Part shown: one piece after another, positions 1 to 9,134 of the stretch
Layout: the number at the start of each line of letters is the position of its first letter
Position numbering within the stretch: the first letter of the stretch is position 1
NCBI RefSeq assembly: GCF_001544695.2
Contig: NZ_FCOM02000028.1
Span: forward strand, 1 to 64,000
Length of the DNA: 64,000 bases
Direction of reading: 5' to 3'
From: Caballeronia arvi
GTDB lineage: Bacteria; Pseudomonadota; Gammaproteobacteria; Burkholderiales; Burkholderiaceae
Program-made: the position numbers and the translations under genes
The notes under the pieces: model-generated
What the model saw: the letters and a program-made list of their open reading frames with translations, nothing else
What the model was told of the DNA's origin: nothing
Databases searched by the model: none

Positions 1-216
1 GAAGACAGCCGCGACAAGGTCGAGGCGATGACCAAGGCGCTGCTCGAATGGGAAACCATCGATGCGGACCAGATCAGTGACATCATGGCGGATCGTCCGC
101 CGCGTCCGCCGAAGAACATGCCGCCGCCGTCCGGCGATACGCCTCCGGGCGGCAGCAGCGGCACCGAGGTCAAGCCGGGCAACGCGCCGGAACGGCCTGA
201 TGTCCACCGCGGCTAG
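1..216 (+). CDS. ftsH: FtsH membrane AAA protease, C-terminal end only
   Basis: The reading frame enters from the left edge and ends at a TAG at 214-216. It gives about 71 residues, including the stretches TKALLEWETIDADQISDIM and RPPRPPK. This is the helix and tail that close the zinc peptidase domain of FtsH in beta-proteobacteria, where 'LLEWETIDADQI' is a family hallmark. The last 30 residues are rich in Pro and Gly, as is usual for the cytoplasmic tail. FtsH is an inner-membrane ATP-dependent zinc protease that degrades misfolded and regulatory proteins. The AAA domain and the HEXXH site lie outside the window, so whether the gene is complete cannot be judged. No classical terminator is obvious in the 200 bp that follow. 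Confidence 0.85.
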   Translation, partial: EDSRDKVEAMTKALLEWETIDADQISDIMADRPPRPPKNMPPPSGDTPPGGSSGTEVKPGNAPERPDVHRG

Positions 217-416
217 CGTTATCTGGGGTTCGTACCTCTCGTGCAAATTCTGGCGTTGAGTTAGCGCAGACCATTATCCAGTAGGGCTTTGCCGCGCACT
301 GGCATTTATCGAAGCTTAAACTTGCGTGCCATTGGTCAGGAAGGCATTTTCGAAACAAACCGCGAGAATATGCGCGAAAAGGTACGACTATCCCAAGATG
401 ATGCGTACTCGCAAGT

Positions 417-1883
417 TCATCGATGACCGTTGAACAACCTCAAGAGTGGTTCGCGAAGGTCGGAAATATCGAGCACGTGCTGTGCTCGCGTCACCGCGAC
501 ATAGAGGAGTCGCATCTCGTCTTCGTCCAACGTGAGTCGACCATCAGCGATCATGAAGCGAAAATCGTTCACGACTTTGACGCGCTTCCATTCAAGCCCC
601 TTGGCGCGGTGCACCGTCGAGATGACGTAATCGGCCTCGCGTTCGGGCGTTATGCGCCGCGCGAGGGTGCGAAGATAATCGGTGCCACGTTCGTCGACAA
701 TCTGGACGATCGGCAGTAAGTCTTGGCCGGCCGCGCAGCGCGCGAATGACTGGACGTCGTTCCAGCTTTCGAACAACGCAAAGGCCAGTGGGCGAAACGC
801 ACGCCGACCTGCGAGCAGTTGATCGGCGCCGTCCGCGAACGCGACGATCTCGCCGGCACTCATGCGAATGGCGGGTCGATGACCCATCTCGAGGCCTGCA
901 GCCAATTGCCAGATGGCCGTCGCGTTCTTTCGGCACAGGATGGCATCGACCGGTGGCGAAAGCGCCGGATCTTCAACCATGATCGAGCCAATGCCTGGCT
1001 GGCCCCGGATGGGCGTGGGTTCACCCAGCAGCGCGAGCACGCGACTCGCGAGCGCCGCGAGCGTCGGTCCAAAGCGGAATGATTCAGTGAGGGGGCGCTC
1101 CGGTGCGTCGATCTGCGCCATCGCATTGATCGCACCGCGCCACTCATAAATCTGCTGATAGGGATCGCCGACGTAGATGATCTGGGCGTGGCGCTGCCGG
1201 CCGAGCACCGACAGCATGACGCCATCACTGTCCTGCGCTTCGTCGAAGAGGATGAAATCGGCGTTGATGCGGGGTTTTTGCTGCGCCCAGACTTTCAGAT
1301 AAACGTCCGGCAGAATCGCGCTGCGCCCACGTGGATCGATGCTCTCGTGCCACAAGCGCACCACGCTTTGCAGCAGGTTATCGCGCAGCCAGTCGGCAGC
1401 CTCTTGTTGCACCTTCTCGTCGACCGGAATGTGCGAAGGGCGCGGAGTCGTATCCGGCGAGCGGCAAAACCGGCCCAAGCCGTCGACGATCATCCTTCCG
1501 ATCTCGAAAGGCGCGATCTCGACGTCTTTGCCGGCAATGGTCGGAACTTCGATCGCACCCACTCCGTAGCGTGCGGATAACTCGTGGAGCGGCTCGGCGG
1601 TTAGGTTCACACGAGCCGTCAATGACCGGGCTACGCCCGCGTACGCAAGCGAATGCACGGTGCGCGAGCTGACGTTGGGCGGAAATCCGCGGCGCGCCGA
1701 ATCTGCGATCTCCTTGTTGAACGCGAGGTACGCTCCCCGCTTGCCCGTCAGTTGATGGGCGACCAGTCGCAACGTCGAGGTCTTGCCGGCGCCGGCGTAG
1801 GCTTTGACTTTGAGATCACCGCCGCCGATGACCGCTTCCACGACTGCGCGTTGCTCAGTTGTTGGTTTGAAGGAGGTGGACAT
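417..1883 (-). CDS. UvrD/Rep-family (superfamily 1) DNA helicase, short form
   Basis: This 488-residue protein carries the motifs of a superfamily 1A helicase. The Walker A loop AYAGAGKT is at residues 28-35, DEAQDSDG (Walker B, DEAQ at 214-217) lies mid-protein, HRAKGLEW follows (motif V) and LLYVAVTRAQ (motif VI) is near the C-terminus. The family unwinds DNA with ATP in repair or recombination. At 488 residues it is much shorter than UvrD or Rep (about 670-720) because the 1B and 2B insertions are small. That size is typical of stand-alone helicases annotated 'UvrD-helicase domain-containing' and of the Fbh1-like group. It faces away from ftsH and has no operon partner, and 720 bp without a clear gene lie upstream. 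A phage or island origin is possible but not shown. Confidence 0.85.
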   Translation of the reverse strand: MSTSFKPTTEQRAVVEAVIGGGDLKVKAYAGAGKTSTLRLVAHQLTGKRGAYLAFNKEIADSARRGFPPNVSSRTVHSLAYAGVARSLTARVNLTAEPLHELSARYGVGAIEVPTIAGKDVEIAPFEIGRMIVDGLGRFCRSPDTTPRPSHIPVDEKVQQEAADWLRDNLLQSVVRLWHESIDPRGRSAILPDVYLKVWAQQKPRINADFILFDEAQDSDGVMLSVLGRQRHAQIIYVGDPYQQIYEWRGAINAMAQIDAPERPLTESFRFGPTLAALASRVLALLGEPTPIRGQPGIGSIMVEDPALSPPVDAILCRKNATAIWQLAAGLEMGHRPAIRMSAGEIVAFADGADQLLAGRRAFRPLAFALFESWNDVQSFARCAAGQDLLPIVQIVDERGTDYLRTLARRITPEREADYVISTVHRAKGLEWKRVKVVNDFRFMIADGRLTLDEDEMRLLYVAVTRAQHVLDISDLREPLLRLFNGHR

Positions 1884-2604
1884 GGAGGTTGAGGCTTACG
1901 GTGCGCGCATAGTCTACAAGAGATTCTGCCCTCAAGAATTCATCACGGACGACGCAAACGAACAGGGCATCGCGCCGGGGCGAACGGCAAAACTGCCCCT
2001 TCATCTCGTCTTAATAGAAGCGGCCCAGTCGTTGGGACCGGTGCGGCAAGTGAAACGCCCGCAACTACAGTTCAATCGGCGATGTTTCAGAGAATCATTG
2101 CGTGCTGCGTGTCACGTCTTCCCCTGCGCTTTGCGGGACATCAAAACGCGGCAGCCCCATTGATTTTGCGGCGCGAGGTGCGAAAGCAGCCTAGCGCTTG
2201 CGAACTCGAGATTGGCGCAGCGGGTCGGACGAAGGCATGCCGCATCCAGGCGATCGACGCCGCGCGAATCCACATCCGCTTTTCGCGGTCGCTCAATCTC
2301 AATTCACGCTGCATGAGTCGTCTGCCGGAGCAGAAGGTGCGGTAGCTCATTGATCGGCTCTTCAACGTTGGGGAAGCGCCTCGCTTCATTGCATTGCACG
2401 GCTTTGAGCGGCGCGAGGCGAAACAAGCACGGCCGCTTCACATGATTATTCACGCGTGGGGGACGGCGGTCTCGTTGATAGCTTCGCGTTTGACCAGCGC
2501 AAGATATAGTTGATGGCGAGGAATTTATCCCGGTCCGAACGCTAACCGACGTGCATCACGGGATTGAATCAACGCCTCGAAACACCCACAACAGGAGCAT
2601 CGCA
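1884..2604. other. 720-bp stretch without a recognisable gene
   Basis: This lies between the divergent starts of the helicase (minus) and the unknown gene at 2605 (plus). It presumably holds both promoters. The open frames here (for example 87 codons at 2082-2345 plus and 82 codons at 2141-2389 minus) overlap each other, lack good ribosome sites and show no motif I recognise. I see no tRNA or terminator. Confidence 0.5.
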
Positions 2605-3219
2605 ATGACGATCAATAAAAAGATTGCTGACGACTACGAGACCTATGTCCCACGAGGCGAAAGCCGGCTGGCGACACATCCGGAAGGCGCCTTTGGCGGA
2701 ATCGACAACGCGGCCTGGCGTGAGATGAATATCAAGTTGACGGATGTGCGGAAGGAAACATATGAGGCGTGGGTTGCTGGCTTGGTCAAACGATTCAAAT
2801 CGGGCGAGTTCGATTTTGACGACATAAATACGCCGGCAGCCTTCGAAGACTTCCACGCTTCGCTGGTCGAAGACATTGTGGCGTATTGGGCGTCGCGTGG
2901 CTTGGAGGCACAGTCGCAGCACGTCGTCCTGCTCATGGTTGACTCGGCGATCAAATTCTTTCGGCATACAGAAAACAATCGCTGGCCGGTGCTGCATCAG
3001 GCCGTTCGGATGTACGGCCACGCCGTGCTGAACCAGTCGTGTCAAGGTCTGCTCAAGGAACTCTTCCCCGACGAGAAGCGCTACACGTCAGTCGGCACAC
3101 TCGACGAGATTGATAAGTCTTACAGAGCACAGCAAGCCCGCATCAGCGACTTCTGCGGTCAGTATGGCGGCAGCCCGCTCGTCGTCAACGCGTATGCCCG
3201 TGATCGCCAGTCCAAATGA
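2605..3219 (+). CDS. protein of unknown function, 204 residues
   Basis: I do not recognise a family. The start was set at the ATG at 2605 because AGGAG at 2593-2597 sits 7 nt upstream. An earlier in-frame ATG at 2551 has no such site and would add 18 unlikely residues. The product is soluble, mildly acidic and mostly helical, with no signal peptide or membrane segment. The N-terminus MTINKKIADDYETYVPRGES and the phrase 'FGGIDNAAWREM' might help a profile search. It stands alone: the helicase is divergent upstream and the Sel1 gene converges downstream with a 25-bp gap. Function unknown. Confidence 0.75.
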   Translation: MTINKKIADDYETYVPRGESRLATHPEGAFGGIDNAAWREMNIKLTDVRKETYEAWVAGLVKRFKSGEFDFDDINTPAAFEDFHASLVEDIVAYWASRGLEAQSQHVVLLMVDSAIKFFRHTENNRWPVLHQAVRMYGHAVLNQSCQGLLKELFPDEKRYTSVGTLDEIDKSYRAQQARISDFCGQYGGSPLVVNAYARDRQSK

Positions 3220-3244
3220 GATGCTGTCACCGAGGTGACGGGGT

Positions 3245-3865
3245 CTATCGCGAAGCCTGAATGCGGCGTTGACACCGCGAATCATCGCCCCCGCGTCGGT
3301 ACATCTGTATCGCCCTTTGGCGATCTGGCCGGACGTCGGCAGACGATGAGCCCCAGACGCCTTCCCAGAAAAGGCCCAAGTTGTGGGCGGATGCCTTGTG
3401 GCCAAGATCGACGGCTCGTTCGTAGAGTGAGCGGGCGTGGTCTGCATCAGCTTCCATTCCTCGTCCCAGGCGAGCGCTATCTGCGAGGGCCGCGGCCGCG
3501 ATGCCGCGGAGGGGACCCTCCGCGGTGTCATCCTTCATGACGTCGTCAAGGATCGCGTTTCCCGTTGCAAAGTCGGCGTCACCGCCCGTTGGTGTGACGA
3601 GCGAAATGGCGAGCGCAACACGCAACGTAGGACGGCGGTTTGCGCCGACGCGATCGAGCAGGCGGCGACCGAGGTGAGGCGCCCCGGGAATGGCGCTGGT
3701 CAAAAGCGCATTCGAGATAGCGGCCAGTGACTCCGCCGACAGAAATCCTGTTTTGTTCGCAGCGATCACATGTCTGAAGAATTTCTCCACATCAAGCGTG
3801 TTGTCGGCGCTGCGAAGCTGTCGCCATTCGCGCTCAATCTGTCCAACCCAGCTTTTCACCTGCAT
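3245..3865 (-). CDS. Sel1-repeat (SLR) protein, possibly frameshifted at its end
   Basis: This is a 206-residue helical repeat protein. Near residues 145-185 it has a Sel1/TPR-like unit (ARSLYERAVDLGHKASAHNLG followed by a W-x-G turn and then DRQRAIQMYRRG). Sel1-repeat proteins are protein-interaction scaffolds. The next expected unit ('RGA..G..NAAFRLRD') is not in this frame, which ends in DDSRCQRRIQASR. It does appear in the neighbouring minus frame as GVNAAFRLRD (about 3268-3297). A one-base shift near 3290 would extend the protein, so the end given here may be wrong or the gene may be decaying. The extended frame would run antisense into the gene at 2605-3219, which argues for real truncation. 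No partner genes are evident. Confidence 0.55.
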   Translation of the reverse strand: MQVKSWVGQIEREWRQLRSADNTLDVEKFFRHVIAANKTGFLSAESLAAISNALLTSAIPGAPHLGRRLLDRVGANRRPTLRVALAISLVTPTGGDADFATGNAILDDVMKDDTAEGPLRGIAAAALADSARLGRGMEADADHARSLYERAVDLGHKASAHNLGLFWEGVWGSSSADVRPDRQRAIQMYRRGGDDSRCQRRIQASR

Positions 3866-4049
3866 GGTGAGCGATCCTCCGGTGAAGACTGCACCTTATT
3901 CTAACTCACCTGTCGTCGCGGGAGGGATGACGGACCACGGCCGGCAGCTGGCTAAACCTGTGCGCCACCGCCAATTACTGGGGTGGCGAGACGGACGTCC
4001 GTGGTGCTGGCTCTATCGAACATCGTCCGCCACGAACTCAGCAAGCGTG

Positions 4050-4526
4050 TTACGGAATCCGATGCGGGCAGTCGGTACGTCCAGCGATGTCGTTCAACGC
4101 CCGGCTCAACGGAGCGCGCCCTAAGCATGTTGATGAACGCCCGCGGCCCATTGCTGCTAGGGGATGGAAAAGTCCAAAACTTTTATCCGTTCCCCCCGTC
4201 GCGGCCATACTGTTCACTACGAGATCGTATTTTCCTGTACGCAGATCATCAACGAAATTCGCCAATGTATCGGCGACAAACTGCACCTTGCCGATTCCGA
4301 TCCTGAGTGCGATCTCGCGTGCCACATCAACATCGTAACCGGCCGGCTGATTATTATCGTCCAGCTGATTCCATGGCGGGTTCGATTGCGTGTTCGCAAT
4401 CGGGACGACGCCCGAACCCTTTAGTATGTGAAACGAGTTGACCTGAGCGATCGCAGAATGGCCGGATAACAGGAAGGCAGCGCAAGCGGCAGCGCCGGCG
4501 AGATAACTCTGGAGAACGAAACGCAT
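4050..4526 (-). pseudogene. remnant of a periplasmic amino-acid-binding protein (ABC importer, SBP family 3)
   Basis: The start ATG at 4526 is followed by a signal peptide (MRFVLQSYLAGAAACAAFLL, then SAIAQ). Next comes the first lobe of a family 3 solute-binding protein: PPWNQLDDNNQPAGYDVDVAREIA, then TGKYDLVVNSMAATGGTDKS. Right after 'TDK', where the family continues into 'R...vdFS.PY', the sequence turns into low-complexity residues and stops at about 159 codons instead of about 260. The second lobe and hinge are missing. No permease or ATPase lies next to it. I read this as an inactivated gene and not a short functional protein. Confidence 0.75.
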
Positions 4527-4883
4527 ATAGCAGCCTGGGATCCTTCGCAGAGGGACGACTGACAGTCGCAGCACACTGAATGAATTAATGGGCCGAAAGC
4601 CCGGCGTGCCCGAAGCCGAAGCAGTCGACGCGTTCGCGCGATACCTGGATCCCGTCAGCGACTAGATCGAGTGCAGACGCGCCCCGAACTAAATCAACGG
4701 AAAAGATCGCGATCGGTTTCTGGTGGATCGGAACGCCACCGCGCGTGCGATGGTTCAGGCAGCGCTCTTCCCCGAAGATCGATAATCGCCGCCATCACGC
4801 TGCAACGACTTAAATCCACGCCTGCCAATGCGAGCAGGCGATTTCGTCACGCGTTCAGCGCGGAATGACGCTGCGACGACGCA
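4527..4883. other. 357-bp stretch with a possible C-terminal gene remnant
   Basis: The only notable item is a 25-codon open frame at 4588-4665 plus, MGRKPGVPEAEAVDAFARYLD then PVSD, whose frame is also open upstream. It reads like the tail of a larger enzyme, but I cannot name the family. Together with the truncated binding-protein gene next door it suggests a scar from past deletion. No intact gene, RNA or terminator was seen. Confidence 0.4.
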
Positions 4884-5459
4884 TCACCGCGTCTTGCAGC
4901 TCCACATCCGGACCAGCTCGTCGAAGCTCACCGTCACCAATTCGGGCTTGCCGAGCGCCCACGCGACCACCGCGCCGCCTTCGATCGCATTGAGCAGGAT
5001 AGTCGCCGCCTTCCGCGCGGTAGGCGCGCCGTCCAGTTCGCCTACTTTCTTCCCTTGCTGCACGACGCGTTCGAGCCAATCCAGATGAATCTGGAAGAAC
5101 GTCTTCGTCTGATCCTGCATTCGCTCGGGCAGGGCGGCCAGTTCGGCCGCGAGCGCAGTGCATAGCGGAAATGTGCCGTCGAACAGCGACGCGCTGAACA
5201 GTTCCGCATACGCGCCCAGTCGTCGCGGCGCGCTCTGGTGATGCGCAATAATTGCTTCAAGCTCTTCGCCAAAGCGCGCGAGATAGTCCGCGACCACCTC
5301 CACGCCTAACTGTTCCTTCGTCGGAAAGTGATGGTGGATGCTCGCTTTGCGAACGCCCACTTCATCGACGAGATCCGCATAGCTGAAGTCAGCGTATCCG
5401 CGAGTGCGAAGCAGCCGCTCGGCGAGCGAAAGAATTTTGGTGCGCGTGGTGATTTCCAT
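4884..5459 (-). CDS. TetR-family transcriptional repressor
   Basis: The protein has 191 residues, starting at the ATG at 5459 (MEITTRTKILSLAERLLRTR). The N-terminal helix-turn-helix is canonical: GYADFSYADLVDEVGVRKASIHHHF, then PTKEQLG. The rest is the helical ligand-binding domain. The longer upstream frame is rejected because its extra 36 residues look non-coding and cross the operator region. The gene is divergent from the AhpD-like and OsmC genes. Two similar, oppositely oriented 16-bp elements lie between the two starts and are its probable operators. By position it should repress the group at 5589-9108 and itself. The inducer is unknown; an electrophile, peroxide or acyl-CoA would suit the neighbours. 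Confidence 0.88.
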   Translation of the reverse strand: MEITTRTKILSLAERLLRTRGYADFSYADLVDEVGVRKASIHHHFPTKEQLGVEVVADYLARFGEELEAIIAHHQSAPRRLGAYAELFSASLFDGTFPLCTALAAELAALPERMQDQTKTFFQIHLDWLERVVQQGKKVGELDGAPTARKAATILLNAIEGGAVVAWALGKPELVTVSFDELVRMWSCKTR

Positions 5460-5491
5460 ATTCGCAGGTAGACGAGTTTTCGCGCACTGTA

Positions 5492-5550
5492 CCATCCAGG
5501 TGGTAGGTTTGCAATTCGCGCTTTCATTCATCGACCTACCAACTAGAAGG
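5492..5550. promoter_or_regulatory. candidate TetR operators in the divergent intergenic region
   Basis: CCATCCAGGTGGTAGG at 5492-5507 and CCTACCAACTAGAAGG at 5535-5550 (reverse complement CCTTCTAGTTGGTAGG) are the same element in opposite orientation. Their centres are 43 bp apart, about four helical turns, so two repressor dimers could lie on one face. They sit between the start of the TetR gene and the AhpD-like gene. Read by eye; binding is inferred. Confidence 0.6.
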
Positions 5551-5588
5551 TTTAGAATTCGCTTCACGCTACTTCAACAGGGGCTCAC

Positions 5589-5921
5589 ATGTTTGACTGG
5601 AACAAGTACCGGGGTGATCTGAACGAACGACTCGCTCAGCTCGGCAAGCTCACGCCTTCGACGATGCAAGGCGTCGCGTCGCTCGCGCAGGCCGGTGAAA
5701 AAACGAATCATCTCGATGCGAAAACGCGAGAGCTGATTTCTCTCGCGGTTGCCGTCACCACGCGCTGCGATGGATGCATCGCATTCCACGCAGCCGAAGC
5801 CAAGAAGGCGGGCGCGACCAAGGACGAACTGGCCGAAGCCCTGGGCGTCGCGATCAATCTCAACGCGGGCGCTGCGCTGGTCTATTCCGCGCGCACGCTG
5901 GACGCGTTCGACAAGGCCTGA
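5589..5921 (+). CDS. carboxymuconolactone decarboxylase / AhpD-like peroxidase domain protein
   Basis: This 110-residue, all-helical protein of the CMD/AhpD superfamily carries the redox motif TRCDGCIAFHAAEA (CxxC plus the downstream His). It probably reduces peroxides or disulfides in the cytoplasm, as AhpD does. The short length matches the 'alkylhydroperoxidase AhpD family core domain' group. It is the first gene of a set under the divergent TetR regulator, 35 bp before the OsmC gene. OsmC is another thiol peroxidase, so the two likely share a protective role. The decarboxylase name is historical; the CxxC argues for redox chemistry. Confidence 0.88.
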   Translation: MFDWNKYRGDLNERLAQLGKLTPSTMQGVASLAQAGEKTNHLDAKTRELISLAVAVTTRCDGCIAFHAAEAKKAGATKDELAEALGVAINLNAGAALVYSARTLDAFDKA

Positions 5922-5956
5922 GTGCTGCACGACAACCCTATTTTCAGGAGCGAATC

Positions 5957-6505
5957 ATGAACATGAACGGCATTGACGTCGACGCATTGGGCGCATTCGC
6001 GAACGATGTCAAACAACGAGCCGAGACCGGAACGGCAGGCTTCAAGGTCACGACCAAGTGGGCGAACCAGACGAAGACCTCGGCCACGGTTTCGAGTTAT
6101 CAGCTCGGCGGCAAGACCATCGAACGTAGTTTCGATATCGCCGCCGACGAACCGGTCGAACTGCTCGGCACCAACTCGGCGCCGAATCCGCAGGAGCTTC
6201 TGCTCGCGGCGCTGAACGCGTGCATGTCGGTGGGCTACGCGGCCAATGCGGCCGTGATGGGCATCAAGCTGGAGAAGCTCGAAATCGAGAGCTTCGGCCA
6301 ACTCGATCTGCGCGGCTTTCTGGGACTCGATGCATCGGTGAAGCCGGGATACAAAGAGGTTAGCTACACAGTGCGCATCAAGTCGAATGCGCCGCGCGAG
6401 AAGCTGGAAGAGCTTCACGCCATCGTGATGAAAACATCGCCGAACTATTCGAACTTCGCGACGGCGATCCGCATGGTTCCCCGGCTCGTGGTCGAGGGTT
6501 CCTGA
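5957..6505 (+). CDS. OsmC/Ohr-family thiol peroxidase
   Basis: This 182-residue protein has the OsmC fold signature. 'GTNSAPNPQELLLAALNAC' holds the helix with the resolving-type Cys (about residue 90), followed by the beta-rich half and the C-terminal phrase SPNYSNFATAIRM. OsmC and Ohr proteins reduce organic hydroperoxides. In this variant the second catalytic Cys of Ohr is not evident (the C-terminal half reads VMKTSPNYSNF), as in many 'OsmC family' proteins linked to other pathways. The start at 5957 has a clear CAGGAG at 5945-5950. It is cotranscribed with the AhpD-like gene 35 bp upstream and with the enoyl-CoA hydratase 35 bp downstream. Confidence 0.85.
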   Translation: MNMNGIDVDALGAFANDVKQRAETGTAGFKVTTKWANQTKTSATVSSYQLGGKTIERSFDIAADEPVELLGTNSAPNPQELLLAALNACMSVGYAANAAVMGIKLEKLEIESFGQLDLRGFLGLDASVKPGYKEVSYTVRIKSNAPREKLEELHAIVMKTSPNYSNFATAIRMVPRLVVEGS

Positions 6506-6540
6506 AAATATCCGCAACCGTTGCTCACAGGAGATGCGTC

Positions 6541-7362
6541 ATGCAGGAAGATGCAAACGAAGTCATACGCTGTGACGTGCGAGAGGGTATCGCATGGCTC
6601 GCCATCAATCGCCCGGACAAGCTCAATGCCTTGTCGTCCACGGTGGTCATCACGATGCGGCAGTGGATTCAAAAGCTGAACGAGGACGACGCCGTTCGCG
6701 TGATCGTCATCAAGGGCACGGGCAAGGCGTTTTCGGTCGGCTACGACATCGCCGAGGAGGTCGCGGCGGGCATCGAGCGGCCGGAGGACTGGCACAACGC
6801 GCTCACGCGCAACGTGGATCTGTCGATGTCCGTCTGGGCCTCGCACAAGCCGACGATCGCCGCAGTCGACGGGTGGTGTCTCGCTGGCGCATGCGAACTC
6901 GCGATGGCCTGCGACATGATCATCGCGACCGAGCGATCCCAGTTCGGCGAGCCGGAAATCCGCTTTGGTTCGGGGCCAGTGACGATCCTGATGCCGTTTC
7001 TCATCGGCCAGAAAAAGACCAACGAACTGCTGCTAACCGGCGACGTGATCTCCGCAGCGGAGGCGGAAAAAATCGGGCTGATCAACCGCGTCGTTTCCAC
7101 GGATGAACTGATCGAGACAGTCGAGAAGCTCGCGCGGAAGATCGCCGTGACACCGAACATCACGTTGAAGCTCACGAAGATCGCACTGACGCGCGCGTAT
7201 GAGGCGATGGGTTTGCGTCAGGCCGTCAATGCAAACCTCGACGTCGCCGCGACGCTCAATGCAGCCTATTCGCCGGAGAAGCTCGGCTTCGCTCAGCGCG
7301 TGAAGGAAGAGGGTCTGCGCAAGGCGCTCGACTGGCGCGACTCGCGCTACGGCAAGCTTTGA
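6541..7362 (+). CDS. enoyl-CoA hydratase/isomerase family protein
   Basis: This 273-residue crotonase-fold protein shows the N-terminal strand motif 'AWLAINRPDKLNAL', the oxyanion-hole segment KGTGKAFSVGYDI and the second oxyanion segment DGWCLAGACELAMACD. The catalytic Glu positions are partly kept (FGEPEIRFGSGP). Members hydrate or isomerise acyl-CoA thioesters. A good ribosome site (CAGGAG) precedes the ATG. It lies between the OsmC and acyl-CoA ligase genes and may act on the CoA ester made by the ligase. The substrate cannot be told from sequence. Confidence 0.9.
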   Translation: MQEDANEVIRCDVREGIAWLAINRPDKLNALSSTVVITMRQWIQKLNEDDAVRVIVIKGTGKAFSVGYDIAEEVAAGIERPEDWHNALTRNVDLSMSVWASHKPTIAAVDGWCLAGACELAMACDMIIATERSQFGEPEIRFGSGPVTILMPFLIGQKKTNELLLTGDVISAAEAEKIGLINRVVSTDELIETVEKLARKIAVTPNITLKLTKIALTRAYEAMGLRQAVNANLDVAATLNAAYSPEKLGFAQRVKEEGLRKALDWRDSRYGKL

Positions 7363-7458
7363 TCATTCGATACCCGATGTGCGGGGGGCGATCATCCGAC
7401 GCCGTCCGCGTTCGATCGCGTCAAAAATAGTACGTAGTACAAATCAGCGGAGACAACG

Positions 7459-9108
7459 ATGAAAAGTACGATGCAGGCGAATCAGCTCGGCCTTGCGCTG
7501 CTGCTGCGTCATGCGTGCCGCGTGAATGGACGGTCGCGGATCGTATCCGTCACGGCCGATGGCCTTCGCGTCGAACAGACTTTCGCCGACCTGGCGCAGC
7601 GTGCGGGACGGCTCGCGCACGCGCTCGATCAGCGTGGCTTTCCGACGGGAACGGTCGTCGGCACGTTGGCCGGGGCATCGCGCGAACATCTGGAGGCGTA
7701 TCTCGGCGTGCCCGCGAGCGGCCGCATCCTGCACACGATCAACGTGAGGCTGCACGCGGATCAGCAGGCCTACATCGCGGAGCATGCAAACGACGAAGTC
7801 ATCATGCTCGATAGCCAGAACCTCGAAACGTTCGCATCGTTCGCGCATCGGCTGCCGAAGTTGCGGCTCGTGGTCACAGTGGGACCACGAACGCCGAGCG
7901 CCGCGCCGCTCATGCCATGCGAAACCATCGACTACGAAACGCTCATTGCCGATGGCGTGCCGCGCATCGACTGGCCCGACATCGACGAAAACGAGGCGGC
8001 CATTATCTGCTTTACCGGCGGCACGACAGGATTGCCGAAAGGTGTCGCCTATAGCCATCGCTCGATCTGGCTTCAGGCGATGAGCATCTGCACCGCGAAC
8101 TCCGTGGGCCTCAGCAGCAACGACTGTCTGCTGCCCGCCGTGCCGCTTTATCACGTGAACGGCTGGGGCCTTCCGTTCGCCGCGTTGATGGCCGGTTGCG
8201 ATCTGATTCTTCCCGGCGCGTCGATGCAGCCATCGGCATTGATCGCGCTCATCAAAGCCGAAGCGCCGACGATCGCGGCCGGCGTGCCGACGATCTGGTC
8301 CGATGTCCTCGCCGAGATGCGCACGCGCGGCATGAGCGGTCTCGGCCGCCTCAAATCGGTGAGTTGCGGTGGCGCGCAAGTGCCGCAACGGCTCGTCGAC
8401 GACTACGCGGCGCTCGGCATCCGAATGGTTCAGGCGTGGGGCATGACCGAGACCTCGTCCATGTCCGCGATCGCGCAAACGCCGGCGTGGGCCAGCAGCG
8501 CGGACGATCGGCGGCGTTGCGCATCGGCGCAGGGGCGAGTGGTCTGCGGGCTCGAAGTGCGCGTGTCCGATCTCGACGGCGCCACGCTGCCGGCCGACGG
8601 CGTCGCGGTCGGCGAGATCCAGATTCGCGGGCCGTGGGTCACGCAGTCATATCTGGATGTCGAAGAACGGAATCATCTGCAGGATGGCTGGCTGCGCACC
8701 GGCGACCTCGGCACCGTGGATGCCGATGGCTTCATCTGCCTCACCGACAGACTGAAGGACGCCATTAAATCGGGCGGCGAATGGATTCCGTCGCTGGCGC
8801 TGGAGAACGCCATTCGCACGCATCCATCGGTGCTGGATGCCGCCGTGATCGCGGTCGCGGACGAGCGCTGGCAGGAGCGGCCCGCCGCCATTGTCGTATT
8901 GAAGCCGGACGAGACGGCGAATGCATCGGAGCTTCGCGCGCATCTGCTCGGCCGCGTCGCGAAATGGTGGATTCCCGAGCGCTGGGCCTTCATCGATGCG
9001 ATTCCCCGAACATCGGTCGGCAAGATCGACAAGAAGCGCATTCGGCAGATCGCGGGCGCGTCGATGGCGTGGACGCTCGACGCACCGGCGGCTTGCGCCG
9101 CGCGTTGA
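7459..9108 (+). CDS. AMP-forming acyl-CoA ligase (medium/long-chain type)
   Basis: This 549-residue ANL-superfamily enzyme has the P-loop FTGGTTGLPKGVAYSHRS at about 190, the motif WGMTETSS, the hinge region GWLRTGDLGTVDADGF at about 412-427, and the C-terminal catalytic Lys context PRTSVGKIDKKRIR. It activates a carboxylic acid with ATP and CoA. The Leu- and His-rich acyl site (LYHVNGWGLPF) resembles fatty-acyl-CoA synthetases of the AlkK type. It follows the enoyl-CoA hydratase with a 96-bp gap and is probably in the same TetR-controlled unit, or has its own promoter in that gap. The exact acid is unknown. Confidence 0.92.
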   Translation: MKSTMQANQLGLALLLRHACRVNGRSRIVSVTADGLRVEQTFADLAQRAGRLAHALDQRGFPTGTVVGTLAGASREHLEAYLGVPASGRILHTINVRLHADQQAYIAEHANDEVIMLDSQNLETFASFAHRLPKLRLVVTVGPRTPSAAPLMPCETIDYETLIADGVPRIDWPDIDENEAAIICFTGGTTGLPKGVAYSHRSIWLQAMSICTANSVGLSSNDCLLPAVPLYHVNGWGLPFAALMAGCDLILPGASMQPSALIALIKAEAPTIAAGVPTIWSDVLAEMRTRGMSGLGRLKSVSCGGAQVPQRLVDDYAALGIRMVQAWGMTETSSMSAIAQTPAWASSADDRRRCASAQGRVVCGLEVRVSDLDGATLPADGVAVGEIQIRGPWVTQSYLDVEERNHLQDGWLRTGDLGTVDADGFICLTDRLKDAIKSGGEWIPSLALENAIRTHPSVLDAAVIAVADERWQERPAAIVVLKPDETANASELRAHLLGRVAKWWIPERWAFIDAIPRTSVGKIDKKRIRQIAGASMAWTLDAPAACAAR

Positions 9109-9134
9109 TCTTTCGCGAGAACGGGCCTGATGCC

